DNA of 48,994 nt, taken from assembly GCA_020026275.1 (NCBI GenBank), contig JAHHQQ010000017.1:1-48994 (forward strand), given 5' to 3'. A model generated the notes under the pieces. It saw only the letters and a list, made by a program, of their open reading frames with translations. It did not search any database and had not been told where the DNA came from. Of this stretch, positions 37,301 to 44,715 are shown piece after piece; within the stretch, counting starts at the first letter, position 1; every line of letters starts with the position of its first letter. The DNA is from Bacteroidales bacterium (GTDB lineage Bacteria > Bacteroidota > Bacteroidia > Bacteroidales > UBA932). Position numbers and translations under genes: made by a program.

Positions 37301-37513
37301 AGTGCCTTTGGCATCTTTCACTACACCTGTAATAGCAGTATTCTTTGAGTCAGTCTTAGAGACTCCTTGTTTGTTTTGTTGTTCTGAAACAACGCGCTCG
37401 CTCCTTCCATTTTCAGAAGCATTTGCGTCGGATGGTGCGCCCACGAGCAGGGCCGGCACCAGAAAACAGAATGTAAACAGGCAATTGAATTGCTGTACAC
37501 GTTTTAAATTCAT
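34376..37513 (-). CDS. susC: SusC/RagA TonB-linked outer membrane protein
   Basis: 1045 residues. Signal peptide (about 1-32), a carboxypeptidase-like regulatory domain (about 58-135, ITGVVKDAKGTPVIGAAV), a plug (about 150-265, VRMT-type VVMRGEKSIEKGNNALYVIDGIP) and a 22-strand barrel ending in the aromatic STRNFGFNVKLQF. It imports oligosaccharides using TonB energy. There is no STN domain, so it is not an ECF-coupled transducer. The start ATG at 37513 (MNLKRVQQ) fits the signal peptide; the frame is open 16 codons further. First gene of the locus. Confidence 0.95.
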   Translation of the reverse strand: MNLKRVQQFNCLFTFCFLVPALLVGAPSDANASENGRSERVVSEQQNKQGVSKTDSKNTAITGVVKDAKGTPVIGAAVMVKGTAQGVTTDLDGLFSLSVPAPFEEQILVVECLGYDSVEVKVGNRSEFTIILNETAVNLEGTVVTALGIKRQEKALSYSVQQVKADQITAVKDANFMNSLVGKVAGVQINSGSNGPGGATRVVMRGEKSIEKGNNALYVIDGIPMFNNSFSGDEGPMSKVTGSESAADINPEDIESINMLTGPSAAALYGSDAANGVIIINTKKGADDRTVVTVSNSTTFSKVTMLPDMQNSYVSSGGYMNWGEKKSFDYDPAKFFNTGTNVINSVSLSTGNKKNQTYISVLTTNATGVVPNNTYNRYNFTARNTTKFAKDKLTLDLGASFIIQNDKNMVSQGKYYNPLPALYLFPRGEDFDEVRLFERWDPVRGYMTQYWPYSEGGHDLQNPYWIQNRIHRGTNKNRYMLNASLKWDITDWMNVTGRVRVDNSEYRMIKKFYASTLTTFAGPNGGYEDTTQHDYTLYTDVMLNIDKRFGDDWSLTANIGASLNDQRSEMAGVAGDLLLTNHFAMNNINYTANFKPLQEGYHDQNQAVFASVEAGWKSMLYLTVTGRNDWASQLAYSQHASFFYPSVGLSAIVSNMVTLPEWFSYLKIRGSYSQVASAFSRYLSNPPYEFNPQTHNWQKPSTFPAYDLKPEDTKSWEIGLAARFFKDLSIDATYYRSNTYHQTIYAPLPGSSGYKNVVVQTGNVQNQGLELAVGYNHTWSDFTWNSSYTLTLNRNKIVSLADDAINPITGEPFTQDKIEKAWLGSSGVAPQVQLRPGGTMTDIYINKELKRDNNGQIAVEPGTGNLSIVDTEWKKVGQLSPRYMMGWSNNLSYKGIDLGFVITARLGGKVYSATQGILDYYGASQVTADARDNGGVPVNFGKVPAEKYYTAIATDQGGYGAYYLYDATNVRLQELSLNYTLPEKWFNNKAKLTVGFIAKNLFMIYCKAPFDPELSASTASAYYQGVDYFMQPSTRNFGFNVKLQF

Positions 37514-37869
37514 ACTTTTTTGACAATAAATTGTTAATATGCTTGTCTTGCAAATAAACAATCACAATTAGATAAGTCTCCGGACGATTAATTGATCAGT
37601 CGTTTGTTTTCATGCATGTATGTATGTGGAAATTTATATAATGTGATTGAAGTGTTGTGTGAGTGTATAAGTTGGTTCTTTCTACATATATAAAAACTGT
37701 TTTAGTTTGCTATGACATCAATTATGTGTGTGTGTTCTATAATTTCAAAGTTTAGCTTTATTCTCCAATTTCTTTATTATAGGGATTGCTAATTTATACA
37801 AAAAAGGAGATTTGGCAAACAAAATTGAATGAATATTCTCAATTTATTAAAGATCTTGAAATCATCCGT
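37514..37869 (-). other. AT-rich leader region upstream of susC
   Basis: This 356-base AT-rich stretch holds no gene I can support. It includes short TATG/TGTG runs around 37612-37630 and 37725-37736. I found no TAnnTTTG box on the minus strand in it, so susC may be driven by a different promoter class or a regulator. No regulator gene lies beside the locus. Confidence 0.5.
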
Positions 37870-38031
37870 TTATTTCAATACCAGCCCCCGGATCTCCCGC
37901 CTTTTCCTCACAATAAATAAGGACTCCCCCAACGGGAAATGCCCACTCATGACTCCAATCTGATTGGAATAAGAAACCATCAAGACCGGAGAGGTTCTTC
38001 CGCAGGCACAAAAGATGAGACAGAGTCCCAT
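37870..38031 (-). other. Weak small open frame, possible lipoprotein remnant
   Basis: 53 codons from ATG 38031, of which the first residues (LMGLCLIFCACGRTSP) look like the end of a lipoprotein signal, but no good start with a basic n-region is present; the frame runs up into the rpmE2 terminator. A TATATTTG box lies upstream on the minus strand (38086-38093). It also contains copy 4 of the dispersed motif (37926-37942). It could be a degraded small gene or chance. Confidence 0.2.
37926..37942 (-). repeat. Dispersed intergenic motif, diverged copy 4
   Basis: The minus strand reads GCATTTCCCGTTGGGGG, close to GACATTTCCCGAATGGGGG at 29360. It is downstream of the rpmE2 terminator. Confidence 0.4.
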
Positions 38032-38099
38032 CAGCAAGGTCAATAATTTGGTTTTCCTATAGGGTCCTGTCTTCTGAAGGATATGCAAATATAGAAAGC

Positions 38100-38132
38100 A
38101 AAAAACCCGCAAGGACTTTGTCCAAGCGGGTT
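38100..38132 (-). terminator. Terminator of rpmE2
   Basis: On the minus strand AACCCGC pairs with GCGGGTT, with an inner GGAC/GTCC helix and an AAA loop, followed by T residues, 21 bases after the rpmE2 stop. Confidence 0.88.
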
Positions 38133-38153
38133 CTATTTGGATAGAAGTTGGAA

Positions 38154-38405
38154 TTACTTCTGTCTTGCCTTGTATCTCTGATAGAATCTGTCGACACGAC
38201 CGGCTGTATCAACGATTTTGGATTTGCCAGTGTAGAATGGATGAGAAGTGCTGGAAATCTCGACCTTTACCAATGGATACTCAACGCCATCAACTACAAG
38301 TGTGTCTTTTGTCTTTGCGCATGAGCGAGTAAGGAATACAGTGTCATTTGACATATCCTTGAAAGCTACAAGACGGTAGGTTTCGGGATGAATGTTCTTT
38401 TTCAT
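38154..38405 (-). CDS. rpmE2: Ribosomal protein L31 type B
   Basis: 83 residues, the type B length. It starts MKKNIHPETYRLVAF and contains the ISSTSHPFYTGK core. The zinc-binding cysteine pairs of type A L31 are absent (a single Cys), so this is the zinc-independent form. It has its own consensus promoter and a strong terminator. Confidence 0.97.
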   Translation of the reverse strand: MKKNIHPETYRLVAFKDMSNDTVFLTRSCAKTKDTLVVDGVEYPLVKVEISSTSHPFYTGKSKIVDTAGRVDRFYQRYKARQK

Positions 38406-38442
38406 TTTCTTAAATATTTAAGTTTTTTATTCAATTGAGCCG

Positions 38443-38473
38443 CAAATTTAATGCATTTTAATCTTTCCTCAAA
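38443..38473 (-). promoter_or_regulatory. rpmE2 promoter
   Basis: On the minus strand TTTG (38470-38473), exactly 19 bases, TAAATTTG (38443-38450): a full consensus, about 38 bases before the rpmE2 start. Confidence 0.85.
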
Positions 38474-38500
38474 ACTTTCCAGACAATATTTTCAAACTTT

Positions 38501-39619
38501 TTACTTGATCCGGACCGGCTGATTGTCATAAAGCGTGAAACGCTTTGCCTTTCTGATCCATTTCTGCTCCTCCACTTTCACATGATCACGCATTTCCTGG
38601 AAGCTGATATTGCCTTCGATATAATCGACCAACATCTGGTCAGACAGTTTCCTGTAAAAATCAGGATAAAGCTCGAACTGGGAATATCTTTCTTTGAAGT
38701 GGCGCATCAGCTGGAGTGTATGGAGCAGAGAATGATATTCATAGCCCGGCAGCAGCATGATCTGATAACCGTAACAACGTTCCCCTTCATAACGTCCGGT
38801 AGTCGGAGTGAAACTGCAGCTCCTCATCAAAGCACCTTCCGGTACAGGAAGGACATCCAGCGTATTGTGCTCAATGAAAGGCGCCCCTATATATTCATAA
38901 GGCCGGGCAGTACCGATACCGGGAGTAATGGACGTATTGTTCCATAGACCGCCGCCACTGTACATATAACAGGTGAACATTCCAGGGATGTCAGAAGCCG
39001 GAGCAATGGTCCAGGGCAGAAGCTGACGGTTGGTATCGGTCGCCATCGCTGAAATGATGTGAAGCGGGAATCGGGCTCCAATCTCTGTATAATAGAGGTT
39101 GCACAATTCACCCAAAGTCAGTCCATGACGTTGTGGAACTTTCGGGACATACGGTTCCGTATCCCCAGAAGGCATAGACCCTTCCACAATCCGGCCTGCT
39201 GGATTGAGATGATCCACCACGTACATGGCCGGTGCCTCCTCTCCCATTTCAACAAGCAGGCTCATCAGTCTGAGCACATCCCGTGTATAATTGAAATAAC
39301 GTACTCCAACATCCTGAATTTCAACGACCACAGCATTGAGTCCCTCCAATTCCTTCTTTGAAAAAAGAAGATGGTTGGTTCCTGGAGTCAGCTCCGCATC
39401 TTTTGGCTGGAACAACGCCTTGAGATTACCCCTTTCCAGGAAAAGTTCATACATATAACGACTTCTGACTGTATCCCAACAATTCTGAGTACAGAAACAA
39501 CCGACATTACCTTCCAGCAATGTCCTGTCCAACTGATCTTCCAGAGGAGTAGTCCTGAATGAAAACATATTCGGTAGATGTTTTGATGAAACATGGACCA
39601 GCCTTTCAAGCCAGTCCAT
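38501..39619 (-). CDS. DUF1343 (NamZ-like) protein with altered active-site motif
   Basis: 372 residues. The body matches the DUF1343/NamZ exo-N-acetylmuramidase family: VVVEIQDVGVRYFNYTRDVLRL, VVDHLNPAGRIVEGS, RHGLTLGELCNLYYTE and GIGTARPYEYIGAPFIE. In typical members the segment after the first strand reads like SPEHGIRG; here it is QPKDAELTPG, so the EHG motif is gone. No signal peptide is present, although many family members are exported. It may be an inactive or differently acting relative. The start at ATG 39619 is chosen because residues upstream overlap glmM. It lies 28 bases downstream of glmM, which makes cell-wall amino sugars. Confidence 0.8.
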   Translation of the reverse strand: MDWLERLVHVSSKHLPNMFSFRTTPLEDQLDRTLLEGNVGCFCTQNCWDTVRSRYMYELFLERGNLKALFQPKDAELTPGTNHLLFSKKELEGLNAVVVEIQDVGVRYFNYTRDVLRLMSLLVEMGEEAPAMYVVDHLNPAGRIVEGSMPSGDTEPYVPKVPQRHGLTLGELCNLYYTEIGARFPLHIISAMATDTNRQLLPWTIAPASDIPGMFTCYMYSGGGLWNNTSITPGIGTARPYEYIGAPFIEHNTLDVLPVPEGALMRSCSFTPTTGRYEGERCYGYQIMLLPGYEYHSLLHTLQLMRHFKERYSQFELYPDFYRKLSDQMLVDYIEGNISFQEMRDHVKVEEQKWIRKAKRFTLYDNQPVRIK

Positions 39620-39647
39620 GTAAAAAATATAGTTGAAAAAATCAATA

Positions 39648-41099
39648 TCAGCCGATGATGGACCGAGCCACCTTGATGACTTCGTCACCAAGCGCCTCAG
39701 CCTCTTCCATTGTCTGGGCTTCAGAATAGATTCGGATAATCGGCTCCGTATTGGATTTGCGGAGATGTACCCATTGACGCTTCTCTTCAAAATTAATCTT
39801 GACACCGTCAATATCTATAATATTCTCCTTAGCATAAACTTTCTTCAATTCTGCAAGGATACGGTCAATCAAAGCGGGATCGGAAACTTCCATTCTGTTC
39901 TTGGCAATCGCATACTGAGGCAGACTGGCCTTGATTTGAGAAACAGTCATCTTCTTCTCACAAAGATAAGAAAGGAACAGGGCCACCCCGACCATGGCAT
40001 CACGGCCGCTATGAATGGCAGGATAAATGACACCGCCATTGCCTTCGCCACCAATCAAGGCCTTCACCTCTCTCATCTTGGTAGTTACATTGACCTCACC
40101 GACCGCTGCGGCATAATATTTTCCGCCATGGGCTTCGGTTACATCTCTCACAGCGCGTGAAGAAGAAAGGTTGGAGGAAGAGACCGGCATATAAGGAGCA
40201 GCCGCTTCTTCCAAAGTCAAACCTTCAGCCTTTGCCTTCTTCTCCAGTCGAGTGAACAAATAGTCAGCAATGCTGACCAATGTATTTTCCTCCACAAACG
40301 GCTGTCCGTTTTCACAAATAAATGCCAATCTGTCCACATCAGGATCGACAGAAATACCGAAATCGGCATTGTTGGCCACTACGGCATTGGACAGATCCAC
40401 CAGATTCTTTGGAAGCGGTTCCGGATTGTGAGCAAAATCACCGGTAGGCTCACAGTTCAATTTCACACACTCCACGCCCAAACGTTCCAACAGACGAGGC
40501 ATGATGATACCACCCACAGAGTTGATGGCATCCAATACAACTTTGAAATGACCTGCCCTGATGGCTTCCACATCAACGGCCTCCATAGCCAAGACAGCAT
40601 CCAGATGTTCATCTGTAAAATCATGCTCTGTTATCTTGCCCATCGCATCCACACCAGAGAAATTAAAATCTTCTTTCTCGGCACAATCCAGAATAGCTTT
40701 TCCTTCTTCAGCAGTCAGGAATTCTCCCCGTTCGTTCAAAAGCTTCAGTGCATTCCACTGACGTGGATTATGAGAAGCCGTCAGGATGATACCGCCATCC
40801 GCATGTGCGAAAACTACGGCCATTTCAGTAGTTGGAGTTGAAGCCAAACCTGCCTTCACAACATCCACTCCACAGGAAATCAGTGTTCCACAAACCAACT
40901 GCTCCACCATCTCTCCTGAAATACGGGCATCTCTTCCCACTACCACTTTATAGCGATATCCGTCAGGGCGAGGCAATCTTTCCCTCAATTTTTCACAATA
41001 AGCATAGGTAAACTTGACAATGTCGATGGGAGTCAGAGCTTCACCCGGCTGTCCACCTATGGTTCCTCTAATTCCTGAAATGGATTTGATTAGTGTCAT
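39648..41099 (-). CDS. glmM: Phosphoglucosamine mutase
   Basis: 483 residues. It converts glucosamine-6-phosphate to glucosamine-1-phosphate for peptidoglycan precursors. The active-site phosphoserine loop is TASHNPRQWNALK (near 105), the metal-binding loop is DPDVDRL (near 250), the sugar loop is GGEGNGGVIYP, and the phosphate-binding RKSNTEPIIRIY loop is near the C terminus. The start MTLIKSISGIRGTIGG is standard. Confidence 0.93.
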   Translation of the reverse strand: MTLIKSISGIRGTIGGQPGEALTPIDIVKFTYAYCEKLRERLPRPDGYRYKVVVGRDARISGEMVEQLVCGTLISCGVDVVKAGLASTPTTEMAVVFAHADGGIILTASHNPRQWNALKLLNERGEFLTAEEGKAILDCAEKEDFNFSGVDAMGKITEHDFTDEHLDAVLAMEAVDVEAIRAGHFKVVLDAINSVGGIIMPRLLERLGVECVKLNCEPTGDFAHNPEPLPKNLVDLSNAVVANNADFGISVDPDVDRLAFICENGQPFVEENTLVSIADYLFTRLEKKAKAEGLTLEEAAAPYMPVSSSNLSSSRAVRDVTEAHGGKYYAAAVGEVNVTTKMREVKALIGGEGNGGVIYPAIHSGRDAMVGVALFLSYLCEKKMTVSQIKASLPQYAIAKNRMEVSDPALIDRILAELKKVYAKENIIDIDGVKINFEEKRQWVHLRKSNTEPIIRIYSEAQTMEEAEALGDEVIKVARSIIG

Positions 41100-41149
41100 A
41101 ATAATTCTGTTTATAGCGTTTTTAAATGTTTTCCGAAGATTTCGAAAAT

Positions 41150-41157
41150 CAAATATA
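41150..41157 (-). promoter_or_regulatory. Candidate -7 box for glmM
   Basis: The minus strand reads TATATTTG, 51 bases before glmM. The -33 box is not evident at the correct spacing. Confidence 0.4.
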
Positions 41158-41205
41158 AGGATTTATAGGCAGTTTCTAAAAAAAATCAACTTTTTTCTAA
41201 AAAAA

Positions 41206-41236
41206 TTTGGAGGGAAAAAAATTTTGCCTATCTTTG
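41206..41236 (+). promoter_or_regulatory. tRNA-Glu promoter
   Basis: TTTG (41206-41209), exactly 19 bases, TATCTTTG (41229-41236): a full consensus, 60 bases before the tRNA. Confidence 0.85.
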
Positions 41237-41296
41237 CAATCCGTTAAGAAAACAACACTACAACAGTGACACAATCTTGACAAAAAAACAACAAAT

Positions 41297-41371
41297 GCTG
41301 GGTTCGTATAACGGTTAGTACTCAAGATTCTCAATCTTGCAATAGGAGTTCGATTCTCCTACCCAGTACCA
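41297..41371 (+). tRNA. tRNA-Glu (CTC anticodon)
   Basis: The cloverleaf closes fully. Acceptor GCTGGGT pairs with ACCCAGT, a D arm begins at 41306, the anticodon stem CAAGA/TCTTG encloses TTCTCAA with anticodon CTC at 41330-41332, and the T arm is AGGAG/CTCCT around TTCGATT. Discriminator A and an encoded CCA end the gene. Confidence 0.95.
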
Positions 41372-41376
41372 GTTTC

Positions 41377-41409
41377 AAGGATGGCTTTCAAGTCATCCTT
41401 TATTTTTTC
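41377..41409 (+). terminator. Terminator of tRNA-Glu
   Basis: AAGGATG pairs with CATCCTT across a ten-base loop, followed by TATTTTTTC. It rules out the upstream in-frame start of the next gene. Confidence 0.85.
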
Positions 41410-41427
41410 TCTTCCCCGGAAACTTGC

Positions 41428-41435
41428 TAAATTTG
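41428..41435 (+). promoter_or_regulatory. Candidate -7 box for the HD-UDG operon
   Basis: TAAATTTG, 20 bases before the ATG at 41456. The position 19 bases upstream is only TTT in the terminator T run, so the -33 is weak. Confidence 0.4.
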
Positions 41436-41455
41436 GGATCCAAATCAAAGAAGAC

Positions 41456-42706
41456 ATGATGGACAAAAAAATATTGCAGGCCGTCCGTCCTGCATTGAAA
41501 GAATACGTGGAGAACACGATTCTGCCACGCTATGCGGCTTTCCAGGACAAGGCGCATTCCACCAGCCACATCTTGTCCGTGATAGAAGAGAGTTTCGCCC
41601 TCTGCCTCCATCTGGACCTTTTCGGCACCGGTGCGGCAAAATTTGGCAGCGGTCCGCTCTCCCCAGACCTGGTCTACACCATCGCAGCCTATCACGACAT
41701 CGGCATGCCGGAAGGGCGGGAGCGGCACCATCTCACCTCCGGGCGCATCCTGTCCGAAGACAAGCAGATCCGCGAATGGTTCACCGAAGAGGAAATCACC
41801 CTCATGCGGGAAGCCGTCGAAGACCATCGCGCCTCCAGCCAGACCACTCCCCGCTCCCTCTATGGACGGGTCGTGTCGGAAGCCGACAAAAAAATTGACC
41901 CGGACGAAATCATAGGACGCACCATCCTCTATGGCCTGTCTCATTATCCTGAACTCACACCGGAGGAGCAAAAAAAAAGAAACCTCCAGCACCTGTGCGA
42001 GAAATATGGACAGGACGGCTATCTGAAACTGCAATTTGAGAACAGCCCCAATGCCGAAAGACTCGCCGCCTTCCAGGCACTCATCCGCGCCCCAAAGGCT
42101 CTGGAGGAGGAATATTCCAAATTTGAAGTCCATCCTCTCCCGCCTTTCCTTCCTCAAGAGGCGAAAGTGCTGTTTCTGGGCAGCTTCCCACCACCACAGG
42201 CCCGCTGGTGCATGTCATTCTACTATCCTAACTGGATAAACGACATGTGGAGGATTCTGGGACACATCTTCCATCAGGACAAGGAATGGCTCGTGCTGAA
42301 AGGAGAAAAAAAATTTGACTATAAAAAAGTGGTGCATTTCTGCGATGAGATTGGTCTGGCCATCTTTGATGCCGCCTATCTGGTCAAACGCGAAAAAGGA
42401 AACGCATCTGACAAATTCCTGAAGATTGTGGTGCCATCCGACCTCCAGACCATTTTGGAACAACTTCCTGACTGCCAGGCGGTCGTCTCCACCGGCGGAA
42501 AATCAGCGGAAACGATTGCGGCGATTCTCGGCTGCAACATCCCCAAACCCGGCACATGGACTCCTGTCAGTCTGCCCGGCAACAGTTCCCGCCAATTGAG
42601 ATTCTACCGTATGCCATCCTCTTCCCGCGCCTATCCGATGGCCATCGAGAATAAGGCGGAAGCCTATCGGAAAATGTTTGAGGATATCGGCATGAAACTC
42701 CCATAG
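41456..42706 (+). CDS. HD-domain and uracil-DNA glycosylase-like fusion protein
   Basis: 416 residues with two parts. Residues about 1-215 are an HD phosphohydrolase-like domain, with His38, His80-Asp81 in AAYHDIG, His124 in EDHRAS and Asp144 in SEADKKID as likely metal ligands. Residues about 223-416 resemble a uracil-DNA glycosylase superfamily domain common in Bacteroidetes, with a LGSFPPPQARW loop (241-251) then YYPNWINDMWRILG. The HD half probably hydrolyses a nucleotide or phosphoester; the second half probably removes damaged bases. Separate family members are usual; I read a single uninterrupted frame here. The next gene (SprT-like) starts 11 bases later. Confidence 0.8.
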   Translation: MMDKKILQAVRPALKEYVENTILPRYAAFQDKAHSTSHILSVIEESFALCLHLDLFGTGAAKFGSGPLSPDLVYTIAAYHDIGMPEGRERHHLTSGRILSEDKQIREWFTEEEITLMREAVEDHRASSQTTPRSLYGRVVSEADKKIDPDEIIGRTILYGLSHYPELTPEEQKKRNLQHLCEKYGQDGYLKLQFENSPNAERLAAFQALIRAPKALEEEYSKFEVHPLPPFLPQEAKVLFLGSFPPPQARWCMSFYYPNWINDMWRILGHIFHQDKEWLVLKGEKKFDYKKVVHFCDEIGLAIFDAAYLVKREKGNASDKFLKIVVPSDLQTILEQLPDCQAVVSTGGKSAETIAAILGCNIPKPGTWTPVSLPGNSSRQLRFYRMPSSSRAYPMAIENKAEAYRKMFEDIGMKLP

Positions 42707-42717
42707 CAGAGAAAAAG

Positions 42718-43392
42718 ATGAAAGCGAACCTGCCTTACATACAAGAAAAGTTCCGGCACTACAACGAACTGATTTTCGACGGACAACTTCCTGAGCCGCC
42801 GATCAGCATCTGTGACGTCAAGACCTTTCTCGGAAAATGCACCTTCAAGATGCGAAAGAAACTTTTCGGGAAAGTGGAATACTGTGACTTCAAGTTGCGC
42901 TTCAATAAAAGGATAGAACTTACTGAAGATGAAATGGATGATATCATCATCCATGAAATGATCCACTACTACACCGGCTGGAAGCGGTTACAAGACAGCT
43001 CTGCGCACGGCCCGCTCTTCCGCCGTCTGATGGAAGAGATCAACGCCCGATACGGCCGGCACATCTCCATCACCCATCATCTGACAGACAGCCAGAAAAA
43101 CGAGATGATGCTCCAGGACAGGAAAAGCAATGTCCTGGCCGTCGTCACCTTCAAGTCCGGCAGAAGAAGCATCAAGGTCCTGCCTTCCGACCGGAACAAG
43201 GTCTTGAAATATTACCACACCGTAGGCGGCGCCCGGGCCATCCGGTCGGTCGAGCTCTATTTCAGCGAAAACCCCTATTTCAACCGCTATCCACGGTCGG
43301 CCGCCTTCAATGCTTTTCGCATTGACAGTCCAATTTTGGACGAGAACCTGAAAGGGGCCACACCACTTTCCCCAAAACAACTGCCGTTCTGA
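42718..43392 (+). CDS. SprT-like zinc metalloprotease
   Basis: 224 residues. The zinc motif HEMIH is at 79-83, and the third ligand is His97 in SAHGPLFRRLM, the SprT spacing. SprT/Spartan relatives in eukaryotes cut proteins crosslinked to DNA; the bacterial role is less clear. The C-terminal part (130-224) lacks a recognisable zinc ribbon. It is tightly spaced between the HD-UDG and PfkB genes. Confidence 0.88.
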   Translation: MKANLPYIQEKFRHYNELIFDGQLPEPPISICDVKTFLGKCTFKMRKKLFGKVEYCDFKLRFNKRIELTEDEMDDIIIHEMIHYYTGWKRLQDSSAHGPLFRRLMEEINARYGRHISITHHLTDSQKNEMMLQDRKSNVLAVVTFKSGRRSIKVLPSDRNKVLKYYHTVGGARAIRSVELYFSENPYFNRYPRSAAFNAFRIDSPILDENLKGATPLSPKQLPF

Positions 43393-43418
43393 CATTTCAA
43401 CAAAAAACACCTTCCACC

Positions 43419-44444
43419 ATGGGAAAAATTGTCACCCTCACCCTTCATCCAGCCATTGACAAAATCATGTCAACCAAACATTTCCAAACTGGCTCCGTCT
43501 GCTCCTGCCTCACCTCACACCTCTGCCCTGCAGGAAAAGGCCTCAATGTCGCCAGAGCCCTAGGCTGCCTCCATCGTCCGGTCCTTGCCATCAGCTGCAT
43601 CCGCAAAGAGGAAATCCCCTTCTTTGACACAATCCAGACTTCCACCGTCCAGACCGACTGGATTCTTTCCGACAACCCAACCCGCACCAATCTGACCATC
43701 TTGGATCTGGAGAACGGCAGTGAAACACATATCAGAGAAACTGTCAGTGCTGGAGAGTTCCCTATGGACGAAATCGAGCATCGGATTGCGAAACATCTGG
43801 AAGCCGACGATCTCCTGGTCATTTCCGGCAGTCTTCCGGTATACGCACCCTCCGGCAGCCTGGCCAGAATTGGAAAAATGTGCCGGGGAAAAAACTATTT
43901 GCTGCTTGATTCCAGTGGCAACCAGATGAAAGAAGCACTGTGCTGCTCTCCCGACCTCATCAAACCCAATCTCGAAGAACTGGAAGAAATAAGCGGGATT
44001 TCATCTCTGGAATCGGACCAGAACATCCGCCAGGCATGCAGCACCTTGGCAGACCATTACAATATCCCTCTCATCTTGGTTTCGCTCGGTCCAAAAGGAG
44101 CCATCCTCTATCATCATCCATCCAATCATGCCTTAAAAGCATGGACAGATCTCAACCAGGCACACAATCTTCCCAGACCCGCCACTCTCAACACAGTCGG
44201 TTGCGGAGATGCCATGGTCGCCGGACTCGCCAATGAAATAATACGGCTTGCCGAAACAAACAGATTTCCAGAGAAATTGCAAGAAAAGGACCTCCTGGAA
44301 CTTCTGACAGCCGGCATCCTTATGGGGACAGCTAACCTTTTCAATAATTTGCCCGGTTCAGTCAATCCAGCCCATCTCCCTCTCCTGCGAAAAATCATCC
44401 ATTATGATGCCGTTCCAGCCACCTCTCCGCATAAGAGCAAGTAG
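43419..44444 (+). CDS. PfkB-family sugar kinase (1-phosphofructokinase-like)
   Basis: 341 residues. It starts GKIVTLTLHPAIDKIM, the 1-phosphofructokinase/tagatose-6-phosphate kinase form, with AGKGLNVARAL at 38-48 and the GCGD catalytic loop at 261-264 (Asp264 is the base). It phosphorylates a sugar phosphate; which one cannot be read. The family usually has GGKGxN, and here the first glycine is Ala39. Its last 50 bases overlap the convergent GNAT gene. Confidence 0.88.
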   Translation: MGKIVTLTLHPAIDKIMSTKHFQTGSVCSCLTSHLCPAGKGLNVARALGCLHRPVLAISCIRKEEIPFFDTIQTSTVQTDWILSDNPTRTNLTILDLENGSETHIRETVSAGEFPMDEIEHRIAKHLEADDLLVISGSLPVYAPSGSLARIGKMCRGKNYLLLDSSGNQMKEALCCSPDLIKPNLEELEEISGISSLESDQNIRQACSTLADHYNIPLILVSLGPKGAILYHHPSNHALKAWTDLNQAHNLPRPATLNTVGCGDAMVAGLANEIIRLAETNRFPEKLQEKDLLELLTAGILMGTANLFNNLPGSVNPAHLPLLRKIIHYDAVPATSPHKSK

Positions 44445-44649
44445 CAAAACACTGCAAACCCTGCGCTTTTGCATAGTCATAGGCAACCCTAACCAGTTCT
44501 GAAGCAATTCCCCTTCCCCCAATTTCCTGAGGGACGACAGTATGTACGATGTCCAAACCGTTTCCTACGAGTTCATATTCTACGTAAGCCGTAAAGCCAT
44601 CCACTTCAGCGACGAAACGGCAGTCTTGTGCCAAATGCTGTATTTTCAT
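44395..44649 (-). CDS. Small GNAT N-acetyltransferase (YjdJ-type)
   Basis: 84 residues. The short GNAT form keeps the acetyl-CoA loop QEIGGRGIASELV and a following helix DYAKAQG, then CSYAERWLERH. Target unknown. The gene ends inside the 3' end of the pfkB-family gene on the other strand, sharing 50 bases. Confidence 0.85.
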   Translation of the reverse strand: MKIQHLAQDCRFVAEVDGFTAYVEYELVGNGLDIVHTVVPQEIGGRGIASELVRVAYDYAKAQGLQCFATCSYAERWLERHHNG

Positions 44650-44666
44650 AATAATTCCATTTTAAA

Positions 44667-44697
44667 TTGAGCAGTTCATTAAAGATAGTTAAATTTG
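44667..44697 (+). promoter_or_regulatory. Promoter of the DMT transporter gene
   Basis: TTG (44667-44669), 20 bases, TAAATTTG (44690-44697). The ATG at 44716 follows closely, so the upstream in-frame TTG at 44695 lies inside the promoter and cannot be the start. Confidence 0.7.
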
Positions 44698-44715
44698 TCG
44701 TTTCAATCAGGATTT

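Noticed and set aside
41297..41409. tRNA-Glu 3' end as an integration site
   Set aside because: No integrase gene and no second copy of the tRNA 3' end was seen in the window; a normal terminator follows.
41381..41455. N-terminal extension of the HD-UDG protein
   Set aside because: It would start inside the tRNA terminator hairpin, upstream of the candidate -7 box.
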